Positions 25,887 through 35,615 of a stretch of DNA of 64,000 bases are shown piece after piece. Made by a program: the position numbers and the translations under genes. The notes under the pieces are model-generated. The model was not told the DNA's origin and did no database searches. It worked only from the letters and a program-made list of their open reading frames with translations. The number at the start of each line of letters is the position of its first letter. The first letter of the stretch is position 1. Source of the DNA: JANSWY01 sp965228955 (GTDB lineage: Bacteria; Bacteroidota; Bacteroidia; Cytophagales; Cyclobacteriaceae); NCBI GenBank assembly GCA_965228955.1, contig OZ245848.1, forward strand, positions 2,480,001 to 2,544,000. The letters are read 5' to 3'.

Positions 25887-28633
25887 TGAAATATTTTAAG
25901 TGTTTAATAGCTGTATTTGGACTGACCTTAGTGTCAGTCCATTCCTTTTCTCAAAATCCAAATTGGGAAGTAGATCTGTCTGAATATCAATTCAGAATGT
26001 CGGTAACAGCAATTTTAGAAAGGTTAGGAAGCGATCTGGTAGAAGGCGAAAATCAGGTTGCTGCTTTTGTAGGTGATGAGCTTAGAGGTGTAGGGTATCC
26101 GACTAGCTATCATGAGCCAAGCGATAAGTATTTAGCCATATTTCAGATAGGAAGTAATTCTAGTAGTGGTGAATCTATTACGTTTCAGATTTATGATGAG
26201 AATGAAGACGAAATCGTAGAAGCAAGGTTTACAATTGATTTTGAAGCTAATGAAGTGATAGGAAATGCAACAGAACCATACATCATATCCGATAATCAAT
26301 TTCCAACTCAGATCACTTTATCACATTCAAGCATTGAAGAAAACCTTGACCTTGGAGCTACGCCAATATCTATTTCAACAACGGATGGTGATGATTCTAA
26401 TCATTCTTATAGCATCTTAAACACAAACCCAGAAGAGTTTATTGATTACATATCAATAAGCGACAATAGCATTCAGATTAGTGATTTGATTAGTTATGAA
26501 ATATTCTCTGAGTTCACTCTAAATATCCAAAGCACTGATGAACTTGGAGGCACAACTTCTGATGAGTTCACTATCGAAATAATTGATATCCCGGAAACTC
26601 CTCAATCCACTTCCATAACTAATCTAACGATCACAGAAAACATTGCTATTGGAACTTTAATTGGTATTTTATCATCCGAAGATGAAGATAATGATGAAGA
26701 GTTTAGCTATGCAATAGTAACTGATTCAGACCTATTCGCAATAACGAGTGATTCATTAATAACTGCAGACCATATCAACTATGAAAATGGTGAAGTTTAT
26801 GAATTAGAGATAGAGACGACAGATAAAGATGATTTAAGTATCGTTACCACATTTAACGTTCAAGTAACAGATCTTAATGAAACCCCAACAATTCAAGCTG
26901 CAACAATTGCCATAGGTGAAAACATTGCTCTGGACAGTATTATCATAACTATGGAAGCAGCTGATGAAGATTTCGATCAGACTTTAACCTATGCGCTTAC
27001 CGATCAAGAGAATCTTCCATTTTCAATTGATTCATCAACTGGGGAAATTAGCATTGATGATTTGGTTAACTACGAAGAATTCCAGGAATACACACTAGAA
27101 GTTACAGTGACGGACAATGGATCTCCACAGGAAAGTGCCGCAACAGAAATTACAGTTTTCATTAATGACATAAATGAACAACCAACATCAATCAACATCT
27201 CCAATCAGTTTGTTGAAGAAAATACAGGAGAGGGGACTTTGGTTGGATCTTTTACCACAGTGGATGAAGATTTTGATGAGACATTTACTTATGAACTTTT
27301 AGCTATTGAAAATTCTCTTGATCACGTCAGCTTTAGTGTAATTGATGATCAATTAGTTACAACAGAGGTTCTGGATAAAGAATTAACTCAAAATTATACT
27401 TTAAGAATAAAAGTCACCGATTCAGGAGAAAATGAATGGATTCAGGATATATCAGTATTCGTGATTGACTTGAATGAATCTCCAATTCTTTCAGACACTT
27501 CTTTTCAGGTTGATGAAAACTTTGTTGTGGGAGAGGTAATTGGTCAAGTAATTGTTATAGAACCAGATGAAGGACAAACTTTAACTTATGAATTGGTTGG
27601 AAGTGATCTGCCGTTTTCGATTGATGAGACTGGAGTCCTTACTCTATCAGAGGAATTGAATTATGAGACTCAATCTTTCTACAATTTCACTTTGAAAGTT
27701 GTGGATGATGGTGTGCCTTCAATATCGAATCTGGCAAGTATCTTAATTACATTGGGAGATATAAATGAGAACCCATCAGATATCACAATCACCAACAATG
27801 AAGTCCTTGAAAATCGAATTGAAGGAAGTTTCATAGGTCAACTTTTCACTGAGGATGAAGACCAAGTTGAGAGTTTTGTTTACGACATTATTTCCGTAAA
27901 TGACAACTCAGCACAAAACCAATTTGAGATTTCTAATGGCCGACTATTCTCTACAACTGGATTCAATTTTGAATCAATAAACACTTATGAAGTAGTGATA
28001 CAAAGCTTTGATAAAGAGGCACTATCCATACAGAAGACTTTTAGTATTCAAGTATTAGATGTCAATGAATCTCCTAGTCTGCTTGAGACGGTATTCAACG
28101 TTGATGAAAACTCCATTGAAGGCACTGAAATTGGTGCTATACCATTCTACGATGAAGATATAGGGCAGAATTATACTTTTACTTTACTCAGTTCTCCATT
28201 TGAACTGACCTTAGAGGATGGAATTCTATTTACCGCAAATCCAAACGAGTTGGATTATGAGACCAATTCAGAATTTCAGATAAGGGTAGGTATTTCCGAC
28301 AATGGTTCTCCAGTACTTTCAGATTCATTGGAATACACGATTTTGATTAATGACCTTCCGGAAGAGAGACTTTCAATCAACAATTTCATTTCTCCAAATG
28401 GTGATGGATTCAATGACTTTCTGGTGATTCAAAACATTGAAATATATGAAGGATATATTCTGGAAGTTTACAATTCTTCCGGTATTCAAATACTGAGAGC
28501 AGAACAATACAATAATGATTGGGCCGGGACCTACAAAGGTGAAGTAATACCATCAGGAATATACTTCTATTCATTCTACAATCCGGAATCAACATTAAAA
28601 TATGAGGGTGAACTGTATGTTAAAGACCGCTAA
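25886..28633 (+). CDS. Cadherin-like repeat protein with T9SS type B (CHU_C) sorting domain
   Basis: The 915-residue protein has a signal peptide (ends SFSQNP), an N-terminal AAFV/RG module (about 24-135: QVAAFVGDELRGVG, FQIYDENEDE) like that of the giant upstream protein, seven cadherin-like repeats of ~95-100 residues (about 140-825) each closed by a Ca-binding motif (DLNETP, DINEQP, DLNESP, DINENP, DVNESP), and a C-terminal gliding-motility-associated domain (ISPNGDGFNDFL, PSGIYFYSF). Cadherin repeats predict a calcium-stiffened rod. The CHU_C tail predicts type B T9SS export, which generally uses a PorP/SprF partner, encoded next. The start ATG overlaps the giant gene's stop (TAATG), so translation is probably coupled. 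Confidence 0.9.
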   Translation: MKYFKCLIAVFGLTLVSVHSFSQNPNWEVDLSEYQFRMSVTAILERLGSDLVEGENQVAAFVGDELRGVGYPTSYHEPSDKYLAIFQIGSNSSSGESITFQIYDENEDEIVEARFTIDFEANEVIGNATEPYIISDNQFPTQITLSHSSIEENLDLGATPISISTTDGDDSNHSYSILNTNPEEFIDYISISDNSIQISDLISYEIFSEFTLNIQSTDELGGTTSDEFTIEIIDIPETPQSTSITNLTITENIAIGTLIGILSSEDEDNDEEFSYAIVTDSDLFAITSDSLITADHINYENGEVYELEIETTDKDDLSIVTTFNVQVTDLNETPTIQAATIAIGENIALDSIIITMEAADEDFDQTLTYALTDQENLPFSIDSSTGEISIDDLVNYEEFQEYTLEVTVTDNGSPQESAATEITVFINDINEQPTSINISNQFVEENTGEGTLVGSFTTVDEDFDETFTYELLAIENSLDHVSFSVIDDQLVTTEVLDKELTQNYTLRIKVTDSGENEWIQDISVFVIDLNESPILSDTSFQVDENFVVGEVIGQVIVIEPDEGQTLTYELVGSDLPFSIDETGVLTLSEELNYETQSFYNFTLKVVDDGVPSISNLASILITLGDINENPSDITITNNEVLENRIEGSFIGQLFTEDEDQVESFVYDIISVNDNSAQNQFEISNGRLFSTTGFNFESINTYEVVIQSFDKEALSIQKTFSIQVLDVNESPSLLETVFNVDENSIEGTEIGAIPFYDEDIGQNYTFTLLSSPFELTLEDGILFTANPNELDYETNSEFQIRVGISDNGSPVLSDSLEYTILINDLPEERLSINNFISPNGDGFNDFLVIQNIEIYEGYILEVYNSSGIQILRAEQYNNDWAGTYKGEVIPSGIYFYSFYNPESTLKYEGELYVKDR

Positions 28634-28643
28634 ATCTAATATC

Positions 28644-29546
28644 ATGAAGAAGTTATTAATTTCATTTCTTATGCTGTCAAGTGCATTTTCGACCAATGCT
28701 CAGCAGTTCCCGGAATCTAACTTTTACAGTAGGAACCTATATCTAATCAATCCTTCATTTACTGGATATATTACTGGTATAAGTGGTTACGTATCAGCGC
28801 AATCACCTTTAAATGCTCAGTTTGGTGAAATAAGGAATTTTGGAGTTGGAATTTATACTCCAATTGAGAAGTCGTACTTTGGAATAGGAGGCAAGCTCAA
28901 CTATGATAAAAGGGGAATCTATGAAGCCTTTTACGGAGATGTAAGTCTTTCCTACCAAATAGTAATCGACCGAGCACATGTCATCAGTGTAGGAACTGAT
29001 ATAGGTCTCGTAAATAGATCCTTCGATACAGGAGAACTCAATGAATTTGTCAATCTGGATGATCCTGTATTAAACTCAGATTATTATTTTAAAACCAACA
29101 TGAAACTTGGATTTGGTGTAAGCTACGTATCAAGATTTTTAGAAATAGGAATCGCTTTACCACATTTGATAGAAAGCTCAGAGCAAGCCAATACACAAGC
29201 AAACTTGTATGCAGGCTACAGACACCAGGTCCCAAATACAGACTGGCTAATTAAACCGAACTTTTTATACAAGAGAAATACTGATAATTCTAACGTAGCA
29301 GATGCCAATATCATGGTTCAAAAAGACGATACTTTTTGGTTGCAGTTGGGATATAGATCAACCAATAATATCCTGGCATCTTTAGGTTTCATGGTTCAGG
29401 AGATGGAAATAGATTATTCTTTTTCACCATACATTGGAAGCGATGATCTACCATATGAAACACAGCACCAGATTATGTTAATTTTCAATATCAGTAAATC
29501 CAAGAAATACTTCACTCACATTGTGAATAAGAAAAACAGGAGATAA
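28644..29546 (+). CDS. PorP/SprF family T9SS outer-membrane protein
   Basis: The frame is open from 28602 but ATG 28644 begins the signal peptide (MKKLLISFLMLSSAFSTNAQ), giving 300 residues. Family features are the opening YSRNLYLINPSFTG, QSPLNAQFG in place of the usual RxQW motif, then repeated glycine/aromatic beta strands (GFGVSYVSRFLEIGIALPHL, FWLQLGYRSTNN, SFSPYIG). PorP/SprF proteins are 14-strand outer-membrane barrels that usually pair with a type B CHU_C substrate, such as the gene directly upstream, and retain it at the surface. The start is 11 bases after the upstream stop. No other T9SS machinery gene is in the window, so it is a substrate-linked paralogue rather than part of the core gld/por locus. 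Confidence 0.88.
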   Translation: MKKLLISFLMLSSAFSTNAQQFPESNFYSRNLYLINPSFTGYITGISGYVSAQSPLNAQFGEIRNFGVGIYTPIEKSYFGIGGKLNYDKRGIYEAFYGDVSLSYQIVIDRAHVISVGTDIGLVNRSFDTGELNEFVNLDDPVLNSDYYFKTNMKLGFGVSYVSRFLEIGIALPHLIESSEQANTQANLYAGYRHQVPNTDWLIKPNFLYKRNTDNSNVADANIMVQKDDTFWLQLGYRSTNNILASLGFMVQEMEIDYSFSPYIGSDDLPYETQHQIMLIFNISKSKKYFTHIVNKKNRR

Positions 29547-29617
29547 ACATATTTTCGATTCCTAATTGACTTCTATAGACGATTAATTCCTTATTTTTAA
29601 ACGGGAATGACGTCTTT

Positions 29618-31879
29618 ATGAAAAAGCCATTAGCATTATTCATAACCTTACTTCTTACAGCATCTCTTTACTCACAAAACCTTGAAGTGATTGATTCACT
29701 TTTGAGCAGGATTAAAGAGAATACTAACTCTGCAGAGGCAGTAGACGCTTATGTAAACATTGCGTTGGAATACAGCGGCCTTGATTCTATACAATCTGAG
29801 TCTTACATAGTAAAAGCAATCACGCTTGCGGATAGTCTCGGATACCTTGAAGGAAAAGCAGATGCATTGTATGTAATTAGCCGAAATTCAATGCTCAGAG
29901 GTGATTACGACCAATCTGAGATGGAACTAGGAATGCTTATGGATCTGGTTTCAAGTATCAATTACGACAAAGGGAAAGCTACTGCATTATTTGCAAAAGG
30001 TTGGCTTAGCTACTACCGAGGTAACTATCAGGAAAGCATTCAGCACCACACAGAATCACTTAGAATTAGAGAAGCTATTGGTAACAAAGTGGATATATCG
30101 TCCAGTTTGAGGGGTATTGGTATTACATATAAACTGATAGGTGAGTTTGACAAAGCTTTAGATTTTCTAAATCGATCCTTAACTCTTGAAAGAGATATCA
30201 ATCATAAAATGGGAATTGCTGAATGCCTCAATCACATCGGTATCATCAATAGTTTAAGGGGTGATTATCCGTCAGCATTAGATTCCTACTTCAAGTCCCT
30301 GGAGATTCAACAATCCATCGATGATAAAAGTGGACTCGCTTATACTTATCAGAATATTGGCATCATTCATTATCAGCAAAAGGACTACAACAAAACCCTG
30401 GAGTATTATAATAATTCACTAACTCTTAGAAAGGAGATTGGGGAACAACGTGGAGTGGGGCAAATCACCTACAATATCGGTATTGTATATCATGATCAGC
30501 GGAACTATGAAAAAGCATTAGAAACCTACTTGAAAGCGTTAAACATTAAAGAACAACTTGGAGACCCAAGAGGGATGTCTGACTGCTTCTTAAGCATTGG
30601 TAAGCTTTATTCTGATCAGGGTATATACGATAGTGCAGTAAATTATCAGAACCGATCACTGCTTCTTTCTGAAAAAACCAATTCTGATTGGGGGAAAGTG
30701 GATGCACTAATCACACTAGGGGAATCTCATTTAAATCTTAAACAACACTTAAAGTCAAAACAGTACCTAAAAGAAGGAATTCAAATTGCCAGATCTGCAA
30801 GATTGGTTCAAAGCATTAAAAAGGGAACTAAAATTCTGGCTACAGTTGAAAATGAACTTGGCCATTACAAAGAAGCCTATGAGGCTCAATTACAATTTCA
30901 GAAAATCTCAGATAGTTTGTCAAGCGAGGCAATAACAAAGCAAATCACCAGGCTTCAGGCGGAATATGAATTTGAACAGGTGAAGGATTCTATCAATTTT
31001 GCTAATGAAAGACAAAAATTGATCCTTGATCAACAGATAGCGTCTCAAAGAAATAATCAGTTGATTACATCAATAGCAATTGTGGTTCTCTTGGTCATAA
31101 TTGGTATTCTTTTCAGATTCTTTCGTCTTAAGAACCATTCCAATAAACGTCTTTCTATTCTGAACCAGGAAATAAAGGAGAACAATGAATCACTGCATAG
31201 ATTGAATGATGAGAAAAACAATCTAATTGGAATAGTAGCACACGATCTTAAAGGTCCACTATCAGCAATTCATGGTTCGATTCATCTGATGAATGATGAT
31301 GAATTGCCAGATGATTACCGTGATTTAAAAGAGATCATTCAGACCTCTTCAAGCAGAATGTCAAAGATGGTAACTGAGATTTTAAATGTTGAAGCGATTG
31401 AAAAGAGTGTCAATCAGATCATACTTGCTCCTCACGATCTTTCGGTAATTGTGTCTCAAGTATGTGAAGAATTATCAGATAGTGCAGCAAAAAAGAGGAT
31501 CAATATTCAAACGGATATTGAGCAACAATTGGTAGCACAAATTGATGATAGGTATATATATCAGGTAATTGAGAACCTTCTTTCAAATGCTATAAAATTC
31601 TCACCATTTGATAAGAATGTATTCGTCAAACTTATGATGCACGAAAACTCTGCAATCCTTAGTGTAAAGGACGAAGGGCCCGGGATCAATGAAGAAGATA
31701 AATCTAAGTTATTTAAAAAGTTCCAGCGACTCAGTGCAAAACCTACCGCCAATGAAAGCTCCACTGGTTTAGGTCTATCCATCGTTAAGCAATTTGTTGA
31801 AAGTATGAATGGATTAGTTTGGGTGGAAAGTGAACCCGGAAAAGGAGCAACCTTCTTTGTTAAACTACATACCTCTTAG
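29618..31879 (+). CDS. TPR sensor histidine kinase
   Basis: The 753-residue protein has a signal peptide (to YSQ), then about nine TPRs (about 60-395, for example YQNIGIIHYQQKDYNKTLEY), a TM helix (about 480-503), a coiled coil, and a kinase core: H542 in IVAHDLKGPLSAI, N-box (ENLLSNAIKF, about 651), G1 (DEGPGI, about 685) and G2 (STGLGLSIV, about 715). All boxes are intact. The TPR part should be periplasmic and the kinase cytoplasmic. It follows PorP/SprF by 71 bases without a clear terminator, so it may be transcribed with the T9SS operon and report on surface or envelope status, which is inference. No response regulator is adjacent; the next gene is another TPR kinase of a different HisKA type. 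Confidence 0.88.
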   Translation: MKKPLALFITLLLTASLYSQNLEVIDSLLSRIKENTNSAEAVDAYVNIALEYSGLDSIQSESYIVKAITLADSLGYLEGKADALYVISRNSMLRGDYDQSEMELGMLMDLVSSINYDKGKATALFAKGWLSYYRGNYQESIQHHTESLRIREAIGNKVDISSSLRGIGITYKLIGEFDKALDFLNRSLTLERDINHKMGIAECLNHIGIINSLRGDYPSALDSYFKSLEIQQSIDDKSGLAYTYQNIGIIHYQQKDYNKTLEYYNNSLTLRKEIGEQRGVGQITYNIGIVYHDQRNYEKALETYLKALNIKEQLGDPRGMSDCFLSIGKLYSDQGIYDSAVNYQNRSLLLSEKTNSDWGKVDALITLGESHLNLKQHLKSKQYLKEGIQIARSARLVQSIKKGTKILATVENELGHYKEAYEAQLQFQKISDSLSSEAITKQITRLQAEYEFEQVKDSINFANERQKLILDQQIASQRNNQLITSIAIVVLLVIIGILFRFFRLKNHSNKRLSILNQEIKENNESLHRLNDEKNNLIGIVAHDLKGPLSAIHGSIHLMNDDELPDDYRDLKEIIQTSSSRMSKMVTEILNVEAIEKSVNQIILAPHDLSVIVSQVCEELSDSAAKKRINIQTDIEQQLVAQIDDRYIYQVIENLLSNAIKFSPFDKNVFVKLMMHENSAILSVKDEGPGINEEDKSKLFKKFQRLSAKPTANESSTGLGLSIVKQFVESMNGLVWVESEPGKGATFFVKLHTS

Positions 31880-31983
31880 ATAATCGCTCAATTACAATAT
31901 TAATTGTTGAGAATTGCTTAGATTATAGATTAATAGGACGGCATCTTAATCTACTTTTTAACAAACCGGGATAACTCACACCA

Positions 31984-34377
31984 ATGAAAAATCAATTTGG
32001 GAGATTGATATTTCGACATCTGCTACATCTACATGTGTCTGTGTTATTGTCGCTATTTATATCTGGCAAGGTGTATTCAATTGCAACCCGTGCCAATTCT
32101 CAAGAAACCATAGATTCTTCATTCATTAATACGTTGCTGCAACAGGATACATTCAACATTAAAAACTCAGACGCCAGAATTTCTCTATATAACCAGATCG
32201 ACAGCATTTGTACATCAGGTATTTCAAAGAACTTAGATCCCGAACAAAAACAATTTCTGCTTACACACCTAAAAGCTGTAACCTCTACACTTGGAGAAAT
32301 CAATTACGCCAAAGGTGAATACGAAAACGCCCGAACATTATTTCTGAGAAACAAAAAAATCTGCGAACAAACCAATGACCAATCCAACCTCGCACTGGTC
32401 TTGATCCGATTAGGTAACATCCATAAGAATCAAGGCAACTATGAAGAAGCGCTACAACTATTCAATCGCAGTTTATCAATCCGAACTCAATTGTCTGATA
32501 AAAAGGGGAGAGCTCAAGCTTATAATAGTATTGGTAATGTTTATAAGCATACAGCAGAATATGACCTGGCGAAAGCTTACTACGATAGTAGCCTTAACCT
32601 ATGTATTGAAATTGAAGAAAAAAAGGGAATGGCAACTGCTTATAATAACATAGGTAGCATATTCTATTACAAAGGAGATTACTCCAATACCATTGATTAC
32701 TATCAAAAAAGTTTACAGCTAAAAGAAGAATTCGGTGACCTAAAGGCCATCTCAATCACCCTTTACAACATTGGAATAATTTATAAGATTCAAGGGGATT
32801 TAGTCCGTGGTAAGGATTATTACCAAAGAAGTTTAGCGATTAAAAAGGAACTTCAAGATAAAAGGGGCATTGCTACATTATTAAACAGTATTGGAGATAT
32901 CCATTTTTTACGGAAAGACTATGACAGTACTTTTTATTACTTCCGAGAAAGTTACAGGCTAAGTGAAGAAATGGGGAATCGTTTTCTAATGGCAACTGCT
33001 CTAAACAACATTGGCAATGCATACTTTGAACAAAATGATTACGACAATGCATTAAAGCAATACACCAATAGCCTGGAAATCAAGAGAATAATTGGAAGTA
33101 ACAGAGGAATATCGGCTTCATTGAATAATATAGGCAAAGTTTACTATGAGCAGAAAAAGTTCTCCAAAGCATTGATTTACAGTAAACAGGCCTATGATCT
33201 TGGTGTAAAAATTGGTTCTGTGACTGAGATCAAAAAAGCCGCCAACTCTCTATGGAAAATCCATAAAAGTCTGGGGCATTACAAGAAAAGCCTGGAGATG
33301 TATGAAGTATATGCGGCATATCAGGACAGTGTTTACAGTGAGGACAAAAGAAGGGAAATTATCCGTCTGGAATATCAATATAAGTATGAGAAAGAGGTAA
33401 TTGCCGACAGTATCAAAACGCTGGAAGCTATTAAAACTAAAGACGCAGAACTTACCGCTGAAATAGCCAAAAGCAGTCAGGAAAAACAACTTAAGTACTT
33501 CTTCTTCGCACTTTTTGCTATTGCTGTAATATTTGGAGCTTTTGTCTTAAACCGATACCGGATAGCTTCCAGACAAAAAGAAACAATAAAAGGACAGAAG
33601 GAAACACTGGAAAGCACGCTCATAGAATTAAACAGTACACAAGATCAGTTGGTACAATCAAAGAAAATGGCTTCTATTGGAATTCTGACAGCAGGACTTG
33701 CTCATGAACTCAATAATCCTCTCAACTATATAGGCGGAGTGGTAGAACCAATTAACAAGGACATAGAAGAATTAATGGAGGCCATTCCTGAAAGTATCAG
33801 AGAAGAGAAAAAAGAAGAGATTGAAGAAATATACATGTTATTGCAAGGAATATCTGATGGTACCTCAAAAGCGGCAAATATTATTAGAAATCTAATGGCC
33901 ATTACGCCAGAGTATCTGGAAGAAAAGTCTTCTTTTTCCTTAAGTGAATTAATGAATGATCTGGTACAATCTGTAACCGAAGAGCATAAGGATGTAAAAG
34001 TGATGGGTCAGATAGTGGATGATGCAAAGATTATGGGTAACAGAATGGAACTCTGGCAAGCTGTTTCCAATGTCATCAAAAACTCATTAGAATCTCTAAA
34101 AAACACATCCGATAAAAGGATAGAAATCAATTTATCTGAAATCAATTTCCGAAATGTGATTGAAATAAAGGACAATGGTTCTGGTATAGAGGAAAACCAT
34201 TTAAACAAAATATTTGAACCATTCTTCACGACAAAGGAACCTGGAAAAGGTACCGGCCTGGGTTTGTATTTTACATACAGCATCGTGAAGAAACACGGCG
34301 GATCGGTATTTGTGGACTCAAATCTGAATTCTGGAACAACGATCACCATTAGCATGCCAGTTGTTTCAGAGGAATAA
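31984..34377 (+). CDS. TPR sensor histidine kinase
   Basis: This 797-residue protein has an N-terminal hydrophobic segment (about 12-32), about nine TPRs (about 85-440), a TM helix (about 505-525), a coiled coil (TIKGQKETLESTLIEL), then HisKA with H574 in GLAHELNNPLNYI, followed by G1 (DNGSGI) and a G2 (GKGTGLGLYFT). The LAHELNNPLNYI H-box is close to the SHEINNPLNII box of the 7TMR-DISM kinase and unlike the SHDLKxPL boxes of the other two TPR kinases, so the two kinase classes probably address different partners. It is 104 bases after the previous kinase. No receiver domain or response regulator is adjacent. Confidence 0.88.
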   Translation: MKNQFGRLIFRHLLHLHVSVLLSLFISGKVYSIATRANSQETIDSSFINTLLQQDTFNIKNSDARISLYNQIDSICTSGISKNLDPEQKQFLLTHLKAVTSTLGEINYAKGEYENARTLFLRNKKICEQTNDQSNLALVLIRLGNIHKNQGNYEEALQLFNRSLSIRTQLSDKKGRAQAYNSIGNVYKHTAEYDLAKAYYDSSLNLCIEIEEKKGMATAYNNIGSIFYYKGDYSNTIDYYQKSLQLKEEFGDLKAISITLYNIGIIYKIQGDLVRGKDYYQRSLAIKKELQDKRGIATLLNSIGDIHFLRKDYDSTFYYFRESYRLSEEMGNRFLMATALNNIGNAYFEQNDYDNALKQYTNSLEIKRIIGSNRGISASLNNIGKVYYEQKKFSKALIYSKQAYDLGVKIGSVTEIKKAANSLWKIHKSLGHYKKSLEMYEVYAAYQDSVYSEDKRREIIRLEYQYKYEKEVIADSIKTLEAIKTKDAELTAEIAKSSQEKQLKYFFFALFAIAVIFGAFVLNRYRIASRQKETIKGQKETLESTLIELNSTQDQLVQSKKMASIGILTAGLAHELNNPLNYIGGVVEPINKDIEELMEAIPESIREEKKEEIEEIYMLLQGISDGTSKAANIIRNLMAITPEYLEEKSSFSLSELMNDLVQSVTEEHKDVKVMGQIVDDAKIMGNRMELWQAVSNVIKNSLESLKNTSDKRIEINLSEINFRNVIEIKDNGSGIEENHLNKIFEPFFTTKEPGKGTGLGLYFTYSIVKKHGGSVFVDSNLNSGTTITISMPVVSEE

Positions 34378-34459
34378 TGTACCTCTTCAGAACTTAACCT
34401 TTGCCAAATTAGGGAATGTTACATTGTTATTGTTCCACAGGTAACAGAACCTATTTTAA

Positions 34460-35527
34460 ATGAAATACCAAGACTTAATTCATGCTGTGTTTTTCGCTGC
34501 ATCCATTCAGGGATTGATGATGGCGCTGGTTTTTAGTAAAAAATCAAAGAAGGATACAGTATATAAATTCTTATCAGGAATCTTTCTAATATTCTCATTT
34601 GTGCTTTTATACTGGGTCGGTTATTGGGTTGGTCTCTATAATCAATTCATTCTGGGTTTTGCTTCCATATTAGATCCTTTAGATCTGATATTAGGACCTT
34701 TAATCTATCTGTTCTTCAAATCATTAATTGACAAAGAGTTCAAGTTCAGAAAAAGTCATTGGATTCACTTCATTCCATTCATCGTTTTCTGGAGTATAGC
34801 AATATTGAAGTTTGCCCACATCAATACCGAAGGAGGCCTGATCAACATCAGTCAATTGGGACTGAGAACGCATACTTTGATTTATACAATAGGTAAGAAC
34901 ATACAATTTCTTGGATATTTGATATGGTTAGTTCTTCTGATGAGAAAAATATCAATGAAATGGCTTAATCGATTGGTTATTCCATTTACCATTTATTTTA
35001 TCGGAAGATTGACTTTTACCATTTCCGTTTTTGCTGGATTTGCATCTCCTGCTTGGGATTACTCACTTTCATTTATCATTAGTTCAGCCGTATTCATTCT
35101 TGCTTATTTAAATCACCTAAACCCAATTCACCTAAGAGAGAAGAAGCTATACGCGAAGAGTTCCTTGAGTCAAAATCATGAGCCCCTGATATGTGATAAA
35201 GTCTTGAATCATATTAAAACAAATAAGCGCTTTCTCGATCACGAATATTCAATCAACGAATTGGCAAAAGAGACATCAATTTCAAGACACCATATTTCTC
35301 AGGCACTAAATCAGCACCTTGGAAAATCATTCAGCGCACTAATAAATGAGTTGCGAATACAGGAATCCATGCAAATTCTTAAAAACCCAGAGAAAGCAGA
35401 TGATAAGATAATCAGTATTGCCTATCAATCAGGTTTTAGCAATAAGGTTTCATTTAATCAATACTTCAAAAGAACAACAGGCACATCACCTGCAGAATAT
35501 AGAAAAAGCTTCATGAAAGCGAGTTAA
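34460..35527 (+). CDS. AraC-family regulator with multi-TM N-terminal domain
   Basis: The 355-residue protein has seven or so predicted TM helices in residues 1-225, then a cytoplasmic AraC/XylS DNA-binding domain (about 250-355) with two HTH motifs: INELAKETSISRHHISQALN and IISIAYQSGFSNKVSFNQYF, followed by TGTSPAEYRKSF. The membrane-embedded AraC architecture is common in Bacteroidota, and the sensor half resembles that of the 43172-44203 gene. The membrane part probably senses a hydrophobic or envelope signal. It lies 82 bases after the TPR kinase on the same strand. Targets are not deducible from the sequence. Confidence 0.88.
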   Translation: MKYQDLIHAVFFAASIQGLMMALVFSKKSKKDTVYKFLSGIFLIFSFVLLYWVGYWVGLYNQFILGFASILDPLDLILGPLIYLFFKSLIDKEFKFRKSHWIHFIPFIVFWSIAILKFAHINTEGGLINISQLGLRTHTLIYTIGKNIQFLGYLIWLVLLMRKISMKWLNRLVIPFTIYFIGRLTFTISVFAGFASPAWDYSLSFIISSAVFILAYLNHLNPIHLREKKLYAKSSLSQNHEPLICDKVLNHIKTNKRFLDHEYSINELAKETSISRHHISQALNQHLGKSFSALINELRIQESMQILKNPEKADDKIISIAYQSGFSNKVSFNQYFKRTTGTSPAEYRKSFMKAS

Positions 35528-35615
35528 TGGGTTAAATCCGACAATTATTTACCTAAATATTCAGAGTTGACAGTTGATTTGAAGAAAAATTTAATGCAAC
35601 TAAATACTATTTATT

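Noticed and set aside
31889..31912. Inverted repeat CAATTA/TAATTG after the first TPR kinase as a terminator
   Set aside because: It is all A/T with a short stem and no T-run, so termination is unlikely. AT-rich DNA produces such matches easily.
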